In this document: piece by piece, positions 8,703-17,091 of the stretch
Layout: every line of letters starts with the position of its first letter
Numbering within the stretch: the first letter of the stretch is position 1
DNA from: Neokomagataea anthophila
GTDB lineage: Bacteria > Pseudomonadota > Alphaproteobacteria > Acetobacterales > Acetobacteraceae
Direction of reading: 5' to 3'
Length of the DNA stretch: 64,000 nt
Assembly (NCBI RefSeq): GCF_018122595.1
Contig: NZ_JAGRQH010000002.1
Coordinates: 310,001-374,000 of the forward strand
The notes under the pieces: model-generated
What the model was told of the DNA's origin: nothing
Seen by the model: the letters and a program-made list of their open reading frames with translations, nothing else
Databases searched by the model: none
Made by a program: the position numbers and the translations under genes

Positions 8703-9482
8703 TTAGGGGCCATCACGCCCCGCCGCTGCCTGACTGGCCAAGGAGCGCTGTTTTAAAGAACGCGCCTGCACAACATCACCAGCTTGGCTCGCCGCATCTG
8801 CGGCCAAAGACAGCGCATCTCGCATTCCATCATAGTCACGTGCATCCCGCCGCTGCCCCACTAACGCCATTGCCTGCGGCAAAGCAGCACGCCCTTCCCC
8901 CTGCAAAAGAGCGTGGCGCACCCGCAGATCAAGACAATCTGCAGCGCTTTGCCCCACCCCTTTAACAGAGCATAAAGCAGAAGCTTCCTGCATCACGACC
9001 ATTGGCTTCTTCAACAAAAACGCAGCACGCCCAACCAAATAACCAGCACGCACCCGGTCTTCGGCAATACCTGTTTCTTGCGCGCCTCGTGCCGCCGATA
9101 AAGCCTGCCCAGCGCGCCCCATTTGCAACAATGCCGCAGCACGCACCAAAGCCAGATCAGCAGACGCGGCTTGTTGTCTCAACAACAAAGCTTCCCCAAG
9201 CTGATCCAAAGTTTTTAATGCCAATGCTGGCTTATGCTGCTCAAGCTGTGTTGTCGCTAAATTAAACCCTGCATCATGCAAGGCCGCAATATCATCACGC
9301 ACAACCGCGCGGCGAAAAGCTTGCTGATATTGCCGCTCTGCTTCTTCAGGATGCCCAAGCTCAAAAGCACTTTTCCCTGTCGACATCGCCGTTTGATACA
9401 GCTCATCCGGCAATGGCACGCTGCCTGAATGAGAAGCGCACGCACCGAAACATAAGGCCCCTAAAAGTGTCCAATATCTCAT
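8703..9482 (-). CDS. TPR-like lipoprotein, last gene of the Mla-like operon
   Basis: A 259-residue protein with a lipoprotein signal: hydrophobic N terminus and lipobox LCFGAC with the acylated Cys at 14. The mature part is alanine- and leucine-rich and helical, with repeated A-x-x-A-L spacing typical of tetratricopeptide-like repeats (for example ELGHPEEAERQYQQAFRRA). Its ATG overlaps the MCE gene stop in an ATGA arrangement, so it is translationally coupled to the transporter. It could be the outer-membrane-anchored partner of the MCE protein, a place usually taken by unrelated lipoproteins in other MCE systems. That role is inferred. Confidence 0.7.
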   Translation of the reverse strand: MRYWTLLGALCFGACASHSGSVPLPDELYQTAMSTGKSAFELGHPEEAERQYQQAFRRAVVRDDIAALHDAGFNLATTQLEQHKPALALKTLDQLGEALLLRQQAASADLALVRAAALLQMGRAGQALSAARGAQETGIAEDRVRAGYLVGRAAFLLKKPMVVMQEASALCSVKGVGQSAADCLDLRVRHALLQGEGRAALPQAMALVGQRRDARDYDGMRDALSLAADAASQAGDVVQARSLKQRSLASQAAAGRDGP

Positions 9483-10435
9483 GGCCGTACCGCCTGTGCT
9501 GGAAGGCGCTGCTGCCCTTCACCCGTGCTGCCATGCCCCCCTAAAATCCACAAGCCGCGTAGCTGTTCCATCAATTTACGCAATGAATCTGCCGTTGCCT
9601 GCGCTTGTACAATCATACCCGGCAATTCGGCCGTCGTATCATTCGCATGACCAATCGTCTGCTGGATTTGTGGCATGCTCTTACGCAGCGCATCCGTCGT
9701 GGCTCGTGCATTGGCTAAAGTACGGTTGGCCTGCTGCATCACCCCCCCTAGCTGCCCTTCAATCGGCTTCATGTTCGTCAGCAAAACATGCACGTCATCT
9801 AGCATTTGATCCGCACGGCGGAGCGTATCATCCTTGGCAATAAGACCGCCAACACTCCCCTTCCCAGCGCGCAAATCAACCAACATGCCATCAACCTGCG
9901 CCGTAATATCACGCACATTGTGCAGCATCGGACCAAGCTGAGCGCGCACTTCATTGACCGTCTGCGCCACAACATCCGCCGGGTTAGGCTCCACTCCTGC
10001 CGTCAGCACCGCATAACCCCAATCTAAATCCGCGCCCTGCCCCCGTGTAATCGCGATATAACTCGCCCCCGCCACCACAAAACGATGCCGGATCAAAGCC
10101 TGACTATCCTGCCGCACAAAGGCGGCGAATTGCGGTTCTATTTCACCCTCAGCATACATCCGGCCCGTTGCATTCATATCGACACGCCGCACAGAACCAG
10201 CACGCACACCCATCACCTCGATATCATCCCCAACGGCTAATCCCGCCACACCGCTTTCGGGCAAAACAAAATGCACAGTGCGCTCAGGGGTCAGCCACTG
10301 CTTCAAAACCCCAGCTTCAGCCACCGCAGCGATGAACAATGCGATCGAGATCAGAACAAGCAGGCCAACCCACTCATCCGCATAACGGTTACGATACAAA
10401 ATTTTCGTATTTTCGGTATGACGCTGGCGAAACAT
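9479..10435 (-). CDS. MCE/MlaD-family periplasmic substrate-binding protein
   Basis: The 318-residue protein has one N-terminal membrane anchor (about 22-43) and an MCE domain at about 50-130, including the pattern GVAGLAVGDDIEVMGVRAGSV. A long helical tail follows (residues 150-300), which in MCE proteins forms oligomeric tubes. ATG 10435 is chosen over GTG 10438 because GAGG is 6 bases away; the ATG overlaps the upstream stop by one base. It is the periplasmic part of a phospholipid or hydrophobic-substrate shuttle between inner and outer membranes. Confidence 0.85.
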   Translation of the reverse strand: MFRQRHTENTKILYRNRYADEWVGLLVLISIALFIAAVAEAGVLKQWLTPERTVHFVLPESGVAGLAVGDDIEVMGVRAGSVRRVDMNATGRMYAEGEIEPQFAAFVRQDSQALIRHRFVVAGASYIAITRGQGADLDWGYAVLTAGVEPNPADVVAQTVNEVRAQLGPMLHNVRDITAQVDGMLVDLRAGKGSVGGLIAKDDTLRRADQMLDDVHVLLTNMKPIEGQLGGVMQQANRTLANARATTDALRKSMPQIQQTIGHANDTTAELPGMIVQAQATADSLRKLMEQLRGLWILGGHGSTGEGQQRLPAQAVRP

Positions 10436-11181
10436 CACGCACCTCGTTTCAAGAAAAGACCATCGTCATGCAGGCGCCAACGCGATGTCGCCTCAATCCG
10501 CCCGACACCCGCCGGGAATGCCCCTCGCGTAATCCACACAATCGCTGCCCCCCGGTCACGCGCTTCCGTCAAAGACGATAAAAAGGCCAACAACAGAGAC
10601 AGTGGCACATCATCCAACGGGTTTTCTAACAATAACAACGCAGGTTCGCCCAAAAAGGCACGGACACAATCCGCACGACAACGATCTAACCCTGATAATT
10701 TAGACGGCACACTGACGGGCAAACCGGGCAGACCAAAATGAATACCCAACTCAATCGCGCGCCGCGCTAAAACTTCGGTCGGTACACGTGTATGGTGCAT
10801 ATGCGGCCAGAGGATGTTGAGATCGGTCCCGTGCAGATCAACCCACCCCCCATTAACCACCATACGCCCAATACGCCCACGCAACGCCGCACGCCGCCGC
10901 TCATCAAGGCTTTGCCAATCCATCCCCATACAGCGAACATGCCCCGCCGCCAGAGGCAATAATCCAACACATAAATCTGCAAAAAGTGATGCCTGCTGCG
11001 CGTCTGGGCACTCAACCAGCACCAAATCCCCCGGGTTCAGACGCAGATTATACCGAACCGCGGCCAAGCCCCCATCCTCAAACCGCGGGCGCGCATCTTG
11101 CAGTTCTAAAACAGGGTCCAGCCCAACAGTCCTATGAGCCCGCCCGGTACTTTCATTTTGCGTTGCGTCATTGCGGCTCAT
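10435..11181 (-). CDS. MlaF-position ABC subunit with lost ATPase motifs (pseudo-ATPase)
   Basis: By position and overall pattern this 248-residue protein is the ABC subunit of the MCE transporter, but every catalytic motif is altered. Walker A, expected as GPSGSGKT after the strand LNPGDLVLV, reads ECPDAQQASLF, with no Lys and no P-loop glycines. The signature is LSGLDR rather than LSGGQ/M. Walker B runs ALLLLENPLDDVP instead of LDEPTxGLDP, and the switch histidine is Arg (WITRG). The frame is intact and tightly coupled to its neighbours, arguing against a recent pseudogene. It may be a structural subunit, or depend on a second ATPase elsewhere. Confidence 0.7.
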   Translation of the reverse strand: MSRNDATQNESTGRAHRTVGLDPVLELQDARPRFEDGGLAAVRYNLRLNPGDLVLVECPDAQQASLFADLCVGLLPLAAGHVRCMGMDWQSLDERRRAALRGRIGRMVVNGGWVDLHGTDLNILWPHMHHTRVPTEVLARRAIELGIHFGLPGLPVSVPSKLSGLDRCRADCVRAFLGEPALLLLENPLDDVPLSLLLAFLSSLTEARDRGAAIVWITRGAFPAGVGRIEATSRWRLHDDGLFLKRGA

Positions 11182-11182
11182 C

Positions 11183-11977
11183 TCATCCCACCATCACGCT
11201 GAACAACACATTAATGCCCATAACGGCCAGCATCCCCCGCGCAAAGCCTCGCGGCAATAACGCGGCCAAGTCATCATCTGCCGTTGCATCCACCCCCGTC
11301 AAACACGAGGTAATCCCAATCGCGAAAGCACTTAAAATTAATCGGCCGGGAATAGACAAATAATCAACCGCATGCACCGAACTGACAACCTGATCAAAAA
11401 ATGTCCAGACCGGCATACTGAGCACACCCTCCACCCGGCAGACGATGTACCCCACCAATAACGCGGCAATACTAAACACAATACCAAGCGTAAAACCGCT
11501 CACCATCATGGCTAAGCTACGCGGCAGAATAAATGCCAAAAACGGGTCAACACCCATCCCTTTCAGGACCCGCATTTCACCGCCAATCGTTAAAGTGCCC
11601 AACTCCGTCAGCGTCAACATCCCTGAACGCCCGAGCAAAATGACACCCACCAAAATCGGCGCAATTTCACGCACCAGAACGGTCGACAAAATAGACCCGG
11701 TCATTTGCGCGATCCCAGCAAAGCCAAGCCAATATACCGCTTGCGCAACAATACCAAATCCCGTCAACGCCGCCGTCACCAGCACACTCACCAGTGCGCC
11801 CTTTGTGGCTTGCTGTAACGTTTTCCAAAATTCAATACGTACCGTCCGGCGCCACGTTGACGGGATCACAGCTTCACGCAGCACTCCCCACCCCGTACCA
11901 AACGCCATAAGCGAAAAACGCGCTTGCCCACGCGTGAACCGCCCAATTGCCGCCAACATACGCCGCACACGCATCAT
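11183..11977 (-). CDS. MlaE-family lipid ABC transporter permease
   Basis: The 264-residue inner-membrane protein has five or six helices and MlaE family marks: LVREIAPILVGVILLGRSGMLTLTELG, with TIGGEMRVLKGMGVDPF following (the cytosolic coupling helix), and a GIDATADDD-like GVDATADDDLA near the end. ATG 11977 (or 11974) is taken as the start since it overlaps the TGA of the upstream sensor gene and gives the family's normal length. A longer frame to 12160 would run inside that gene. It is the membrane core of the Mla-like operon. Confidence 0.88.
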   Translation of the reverse strand: MMRVRRMLAAIGRFTRGQARFSLMAFGTGWGVLREAVIPSTWRRTVRIEFWKTLQQATKGALVSVLVTAALTGFGIVAQAVYWLGFAGIAQMTGSILSTVLVREIAPILVGVILLGRSGMLTLTELGTLTIGGEMRVLKGMGVDPFLAFILPRSLAMMVSGFTLGIVFSIAALLVGYIVCRVEGVLSMPVWTFFDQVVSSVHAVDYLSIPGRLILSAFAIGITSCLTGVDATADDDLAALLPRGFARGMLAVMGINVLFSVMVG

Positions 11978-14280
11978 TCCCGGCGCCCCGCCAACGTAAA
12001 GCTTTGTACAGCCCCACGCCCCGGCACAAAGAACATGCCACGCGAACGGAATAAAAATTGCTCCCTCAACACCGTATAAGCATCTTCTGACACTTGAATG
12101 GTACCCGCATCTGGCGCAGTCAGCGCCAAACGCTCTGCCGCCACAATCGCACGCCCCCAAAAATTCAATACTGAAGGCGCATTACCCAACTGAGCTACCG
12201 CCAATGGCCCCATATCCAAACCGATACGGAACACAGGGTCCATATCCGCCTGAGCCAGACGCACATAACAGGCTTCACGGATCAAAATAGCCGCATCCGC
12301 GAGGCGAATAGCCGCAACAGCATCCACCTCCTGTCGGCACCCGCCAATCAAAACAATGCGATTACTCACCACTTGTACTGAAAAGAGACCCGCATCCTGC
12401 GCAATACGCTGAATAACGGCCCCAATCTCAGAGACCAGCGCAATACTGCGCTCTACCGCTTTACGGTCCGCCGAAAAAGTTTCTGCAAACGAAATCACTG
12501 CCACCGGAACAGCTGGATAAATACCACTCGGCACAGAAGACATCTGCCCTGCAGGGGACAGTAAAAAACCTTCGTCAAAACGCGTTTGCGCCTTATGATC
12601 ATCATGCAGAGGTAACGAAATACCCTGCTGCGCCTCTTCCTCCGCTGCCTGCACAAAGCGCAACCCAGTAATCGCGCCGACAACCGCGATAATATGCTCC
12701 GCTCCCTGCGCTAACCGAGCATCTTCCAACATCATGCAACCAACAATATGCCCATTCGCAATGATGGGATAAGCATGCAATGACGCCGTACCAAAAGGCC
12801 GCATAAAGAGCCTTTGGAAATTACGTGTTTTTTCATCACGTCCAGCATCATCAACCGTAAACTCATGCCCCTCCAACAGCATAGAGAAAAACTCATCATG
12901 CTCAGCACGGGAAAGCGTAAAGCCCGCCCCATGCACATCATGCTCCGCCTCAAAGGTGTCCTCTGAGATCAGCCTCTCTCCGCCGGACAGGAAGCGCCAC
13001 ACACTCACACGCCGCGCCAATGTTCGTTGCGCTAAAATCTCTGTCAAAGCTGGAACATCATGCTCCGCCGAAAATAAATCTGGTGTACGCGCCAAGCTCA
13101 ACAATGCAGCATTTTCAGACTTCACACGATGCCGCGCTCGCTCCAACAGACCGCGTATTTGCTCAACTCGCCGCCCCTGAAAAATCACGCCAACAGCCAA
13201 TAACAGCGCTAAGGCCACCACAATCAACGAAAAGCCTAAATTACGCCGCCGCGCACTTTGCGCAAAATCAGAGAAATCATTTTCCGGCGCATTAAGCAGC
13301 AAAACCCAATCGCGGTGCACCATCGGCAACGCCGATGCAATCGTGACGTAATTCTTATTCCGGGCATGTACCAATCCGGCCCCTGAGCCATTGACCCGAT
13401 ACACATTCAAAGCCCGCGTAAAAACGGGCTGCGTCACAGGGTCCAAAAGAAGGTGCGATGGATCAAACCCGTCCTTCTGCGACAAAGCTGCAACGTTATG
13501 TCCGGCAATGACATGTCCCTGCAGGTCCACAATCACAGCCTGCCCGCTCTTACCAACCTGCAAGGAATTCAAAAATTCCGTCAGACGATTCAAAGAGATA
13601 TTAATTGCGAACACATTCCGGTGCCCGTCACTCGTCGTAAACGGGATAGACGCCGTGATAATAAACTGATGCGTTGCCAAGTAAGCGTAAGGGTCCGTCC
13701 AATACAATTGATGGTCGGCCTTAGCCATTGCTCCCGCGAACCATGGCCTCTGCCGAAACGTCCCTTGATCTCCTGGGTCTGCGCCTGTCCCTAACCAGTT
13801 CCCAGCTTGATCAACATAAGTATGGCGATAAACACTCTGCCCATTTTCAACCTGCAGATGCGTCTGATCATAAGCACCCTTATGGCGAATGACCATCCAA
13901 AACTCGCCTTTATCATTCGCCAGATAAAAACTATCCACCTGCGGCAAATGCGCCAACATCGAACGGCCATACAGCATAAATGTGTCGGGCGAACTCGCAT
14001 CAACCGGAATATCAAACATATCTGGCGCAATACTGGCACTATCTGACGCCGGGGCAAGGTAATGCTCCACTTCTTCCGTCACATAACGCTGCTGACTGCG
14101 CAATAAATCACGAGAGAGCGAAATCACACCACCGCGCATAGTCTGGTAGTTGTGCAAACTAATCGCGACGATACCGCCAATGACCAAAATAACGCCTAAA
14201 ACTGGCCCAACAAATTGCAGAATCCGCTTGCGGTTCCTTGCCGGGTTACTCGTCGGGTCAATAATTTCGGACGCTGGCAT
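11974..14280 (-). CDS. Membrane sensor: dCache + GAF-like + degenerate class III cyclase domain
   Basis: The 768-residue protein starts with a membrane helix (about 22-44), then a periplasmic double-Cache-like domain (about 60-330; GTFRQRPWFAGAM and YWTDPYAY are typical of Cache ligand pockets) and a second helix (about 348-368). A GAF-like region follows (395-545), then a C-terminal part (580-768) resembling an adenylate/guanylate cyclase domain, seen as FRIGLDMGPLAVAQLG and NFWGRAIVAAERL. The metal-binding aspartate motif of active cyclases is absent (VISFAETFS at its place), so catalysis is doubtful. It is the first gene of the Mla-like operon, its stop overlapping the mlaE-like start. Confidence 0.7.
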   Translation of the reverse strand: MPASEIIDPTSNPARNRKRILQFVGPVLGVILVIGGIVAISLHNYQTMRGGVISLSRDLLRSQQRYVTEEVEHYLAPASDSASIAPDMFDIPVDASSPDTFMLYGRSMLAHLPQVDSFYLANDKGEFWMVIRHKGAYDQTHLQVENGQSVYRHTYVDQAGNWLGTGADPGDQGTFRQRPWFAGAMAKADHQLYWTDPYAYLATHQFIITASIPFTTSDGHRNVFAINISLNRLTEFLNSLQVGKSGQAVIVDLQGHVIAGHNVAALSQKDGFDPSHLLLDPVTQPVFTRALNVYRVNGSGAGLVHARNKNYVTIASALPMVHRDWVLLLNAPENDFSDFAQSARRRNLGFSLIVVALALLLAVGVIFQGRRVEQIRGLLERARHRVKSENAALLSLARTPDLFSAEHDVPALTEILAQRTLARRVSVWRFLSGGERLISEDTFEAEHDVHGAGFTLSRAEHDEFFSMLLEGHEFTVDDAGRDEKTRNFQRLFMRPFGTASLHAYPIIANGHIVGCMMLEDARLAQGAEHIIAVVGAITGLRFVQAAEEEAQQGISLPLHDDHKAQTRFDEGFLLSPAGQMSSVPSGIYPAVPVAVISFAETFSADRKAVERSIALVSEIGAVIQRIAQDAGLFSVQVVSNRIVLIGGCRQEVDAVAAIRLADAAILIREACYVRLAQADMDPVFRIGLDMGPLAVAQLGNAPSVLNFWGRAIVAAERLALTAPDAGTIQVSEDAYTVLREQFLFRSRGMFFVPGRGAVQSFTLAGRRE

Positions 14281-14432
14281 GTCAAGAATCGCTCTACTTA
14301 ACGCTTAAGGGCAATAACGCACCCTATCACAGATAATCGCTGTACTATTCCCCGCCGATGAACAGCACGCAAGCACCCCTCACCGCTTCATGACTTGCCG
14401 GACGCAGAAGCGATCCGCTACGTCTTATTCTT

Positions 14433-15284
14433 ATGACAGGCTTTCTCTCAGACCGCGCCGTCCTCGCCTTCGAAGGACAAGACCGCATCACCTTCCTGCA
14501 AGGCTTGGTGAGCAACGATGTGACCCTCGTCTCACAAGGTCATGCGCTATGGAGCGCCGTCCTCACACCACAGGGACGCTGGCTTAGTGAATTCTTCTTA
14601 TATGAAGACACCACACAAGAAACCCCACGCCTGCTCATGGACTGCCCGGCTGAGCATGCCGAAACTTTAACAAAGCGCCTCTCCCGGTTCCGCCTTCGCG
14701 CTGATGTTCGTATCCTAACAACAGATTTCCGTGTCATCACAGGCCCAGACGGGACCTCCCCACCACCACACAGCATCTCGTCCCCAGACCCAAGGACAGA
14801 GCAAGCGGGATGGCGCGCACTGATCACTCCAGACTGTGACATAATGGGCGAAACACCGCAGGCCTATCTCATCCGTCGCCTCTCACTCGGCCTCCCCGAC
14901 TGGACCGATTTTGAAGCCGAAAAAACATTAGCACTTGAAGCGAATATGGACGTGCTCCACGGCGTTTCGTTCTCCAAAGGCTGCTATATGGGGCAAGAGC
15001 TCACCGCCCGTACCCATTACCGCGCTGTACTCAAGCGCCGCATCCTACCTATCACCGGCCCCAGCACAGCCTTTTCCACCCCAGGCCCTATCCTGCTCAA
15101 CGGAAAAGATGTTGGCGAATTACGCTCCCATCACGCAACCACGGCCCTCGCCCTGCTCCGCCGTGAAGCATGGTCCAGCGACGCCCTTACCCTCAATGGC
15201 GAAACGGTACAGGTTGTCTGGCCCAATTGGTTCCCCGCAGAATTACGTCCCCAATCCACACAAGAAGAAACTCCATCACCATGA
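14433..15284 (+). CDS. ygfZ: Folate-binding protein YgfZ (iron-sulfur cluster maintenance)
   Basis: A 283-residue GcvT-like protein carrying the diagnostic motif KGCYMGQE (about residues 184-191), including the cysteine needed for function, and an N terminus RITFLQGLVSNDV typical of the family. YgfZ uses folate to support the assembly or repair of certain Fe-S enzymes, among them MiaB, which is also encoded in this window. No clear Shine-Dalgarno precedes ATG 14433. The gene is coupled to hisI by an ATGA overlap. The 152 bases before it, shared with the divergent sensor gene, hold both promoters but no element I can define. Confidence 0.9.
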   Translation: MTGFLSDRAVLAFEGQDRITFLQGLVSNDVTLVSQGHALWSAVLTPQGRWLSEFFLYEDTTQETPRLLMDCPAEHAETLTKRLSRFRLRADVRILTTDFRVITGPDGTSPPPHSISSPDPRTEQAGWRALITPDCDIMGETPQAYLIRRLSLGLPDWTDFEAEKTLALEANMDVLHGVSFSKGCYMGQELTARTHYRAVLKRRILPITGPSTAFSTPGPILLNGKDVGELRSHHATTALALLRREAWSSDALTLNGETVQVVWPNWFPAELRPQSTQEETPSP

Positions 15285-15697
15285 GCTACACCCCCCCGCC
15301 AATCGAACGCATCAACACTATCTGTGACGCCATACAGTACGATAAAGACGGCCTCATCGCGGCCATTGCCCAAGCCCCTGATGGAGAAATCCTGATGCTG
15401 GCATGGATGAACAAAGACGCCGTAACCGAAACATTATTAACCGGCCAAGTCTGCTATTGGTCCCGCAGCCGCCAAAAACTCTGGCGCAAAGGAGAAACCT
15501 CCGGTCAACGCCAACGCCTGCTCGAAGCCCGCCTAGACTGCGATCAAGACGCTCTTCTCGTTATTGTTGAGCAAACAGGCGTGGCTTGCCACACAGGACG
15601 ACGGAGTTGCTTTTATCACGGTGTCACACCAACTGGCCTACAAGACACCAGCGCCCCTGAGATTTCACCCGATATTCTCTATCAAACAAAATCCTAA
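15281..15697 (+). CDS. hisI: Phosphoribosyl-AMP cyclohydrolase HisI
   Basis: The 138-residue enzyme opens the purine ring of phosphoribosyl-AMP in histidine synthesis. Family motifs are all present: EILMLAWMNKDAV, YWSRSRQKLWRKGETSG, the zinc-site DCDQDALL, and the C-terminal ACHTGRRSCFY. ATG 15281 overlaps the ygfZ stop (ATGA); earlier in-frame starts lie within ygfZ. The stop codon directly abuts the stop of the converging copD gene with no space between. Other his genes are not in the window. Confidence 0.95.
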   Translation: MSYTPPPIERINTICDAIQYDKDGLIAAIAQAPDGEILMLAWMNKDAVTETLLTGQVCYWSRSRQKLWRKGETSGQRQRLLEARLDCDQDALLVIVEQTGVACHTGRRSCFYHGVTPTGLQDTSAPEISPDILYQTKS

Positions 15698-16609
15698 TCA
15701 CATATCCGGCGTGGGGCTTTGCACCCCCACAACCGCTACCAGCGCCATAATCACCAGATAGAACACATATTCAGACAACACACTGATACGCAGACGCCTC
15801 ACAGCCACTTCCGTTGCTCTGCCATCATCTAGCCCCCTTCCCAAGCGGGGAGTAAGCACAAAATGATTCAAAGAGGCAAAGAGCAACATCATGCTAAAAG
15901 CAATTAATTTCATATAAATGAGAATAACGTAAAAATCAGGATGGAGATAATCTGCAATATCCCCACCAACCATAAAGTATGTGTTCGCAGCCCCGGTAAG
16001 CAACATCAAGACAACAATCACATAACCAATAATCGAAAACTTTTTTAAAATCCGTTCGGAAACGACTGCTTCTTTATTACCAAAAATCAACCAACAAAAA
16101 GCAAAAAGAGATCCACCCCACGCTGCTGCCGTTAATATATGGATCGCGTCCACAACCAACAACATCCACCCAATACTCACCTCATAAGATGCCGCATGCC
16201 CTAACCACACCATTGTGATGAGCGAAATTCCAGACAGACAGGCACCTGCGAACCAGTTCGCTTTTGACGAAGGCTTACGCAAAGAGAGAAAAAGAACGGC
16301 GCCTAGCGCCACAAAACGCAAAGTAAACAAGACATCGTAACCACCTTGCTGCAAAAGGAAAAATATTGCTTCCAGAGAAATATCTGACAAAGCAATATCT
16401 TCCATCGTTACGGTCAACATAACAATTTGCAACACTGAGAAAATCAATGCTGCCGCACAAAAAAATGAAAAGATATATTTGATAGAAAGGAAGTGTTTAC
16501 TGTCCTTAACATCATCAAAATAGGTGGATAGAAAAAATGAACCTCCAAAGCACATCGTCAGCGCTGTATAGAGGCCAAAACGTATAAAATAGTCCATCCA
16601 CCCACTCAT
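15698..16609 (-). CDS. copD: CopD-family copper transport membrane protein
   Basis: A 303-residue membrane protein with about eight helices. It has the CopD-type stretch DAIHILTAAAWGGSLFAF in the middle and a LYMKL-like IYMKLIAFSMMLLFASLNHF near the C terminus. Located 6 bases after copC in the same direction, as in most CopCD pairs, where CopC binds copper in the periplasm and CopD moves it into the cytosol. Its last codons run up against hisI. The sequence is richer in A and T than most neighbours, as common for membrane proteins. Confidence 0.85.
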   Translation of the reverse strand: MSGWMDYFIRFGLYTALTMCFGGSFFLSTYFDDVKDSKHFLSIKYIFSFFCAAALIFSVLQIVMLTVTMEDIALSDISLEAIFFLLQQGGYDVLFTLRFVALGAVLFLSLRKPSSKANWFAGACLSGISLITMVWLGHAASYEVSIGWMLLVVDAIHILTAAAWGGSLFAFCWLIFGNKEAVVSERILKKFSIIGYVIVVLMLLTGAANTYFMVGGDIADYLHPDFYVILIYMKLIAFSMMLLFASLNHFVLTPRLGRGLDDGRATEVAVRRLRISVLSEYVFYLVIMALVAVVGVQSPTPDM

Positions 16610-16615
16610 ATCAGA

Positions 16616-16996
16616 TTACTGAACCGTAAACAGATAGTCACCTTTAACGCGGTGGGTATCTGTCGAAACAGCACGATACTCCACAACATACTTACCCGCA
16701 CTCAATGCTTCCGCCGGAACCGCCACCAAGGACTTACCATCAGCAGAAACACTGCTCTTCACCGGAACGTCTTGCGGCGTCGGCATATCCATACCCGGCA
16801 TAGATACCATTTTCAGCGTCACACGTGAAAAGGCAGGAGCCAATTTTTCAGAAAAATTGAGCGTAATGTTCGCTGGCGCTGCTCCGCTGGCATTAATCGC
16901 CGGCGTTTCCGAAAGCAGTTTTGCGTGAGCTTGCACAGCAGGTGCTGTCGCCAATGTCAAAACTGTGGCCCCAATTAAAGCAATTTTTTTCAACAT
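16616..16996 (-). CDS. copC: CopC-type periplasmic copper-binding protein
   Basis: A 126-residue secreted protein. The signal peptide ends AVQA so that the mature protein begins with His24 (HAKLL), the usual N-terminal copper ligand in CopC. The downstream SDGRVLAVP-like DGKSLVAVP and DTHRVKGDYLFTVQ, including the second ligand histidine, complete the fold. A methionine-rich segment (VSMPGMDMP) may bind Cu(I). It precedes copD in a two-gene unit. Confidence 0.9.
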   Translation of the reverse strand: MLKKIALIGATVLTLATAPAVQAHAKLLSETPAINASGAAPANITLNFSEKLAPAFSRVTLKMVSMPGMDMPTPQDVPVKSSVSADGKSLVAVPAEALSAGKYVVEYRAVSTDTHRVKGDYLFTVQ

Positions 16997-17091
16997 CGTT
17001 TTCTACTCTTTCCAACAACAACTTCCCCTCTGCACAAAGGGAATAGGTCAAAATTGTACCAACTAAAGCCGAATGTGTTTTTTAATTTTCG

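Noticed and set aside
11978-12160. N-terminal extension of the MlaE-like gene to 12160
   Set aside because: It lies inside the sensor gene in another frame, has no ribosome site and is absent from the family.
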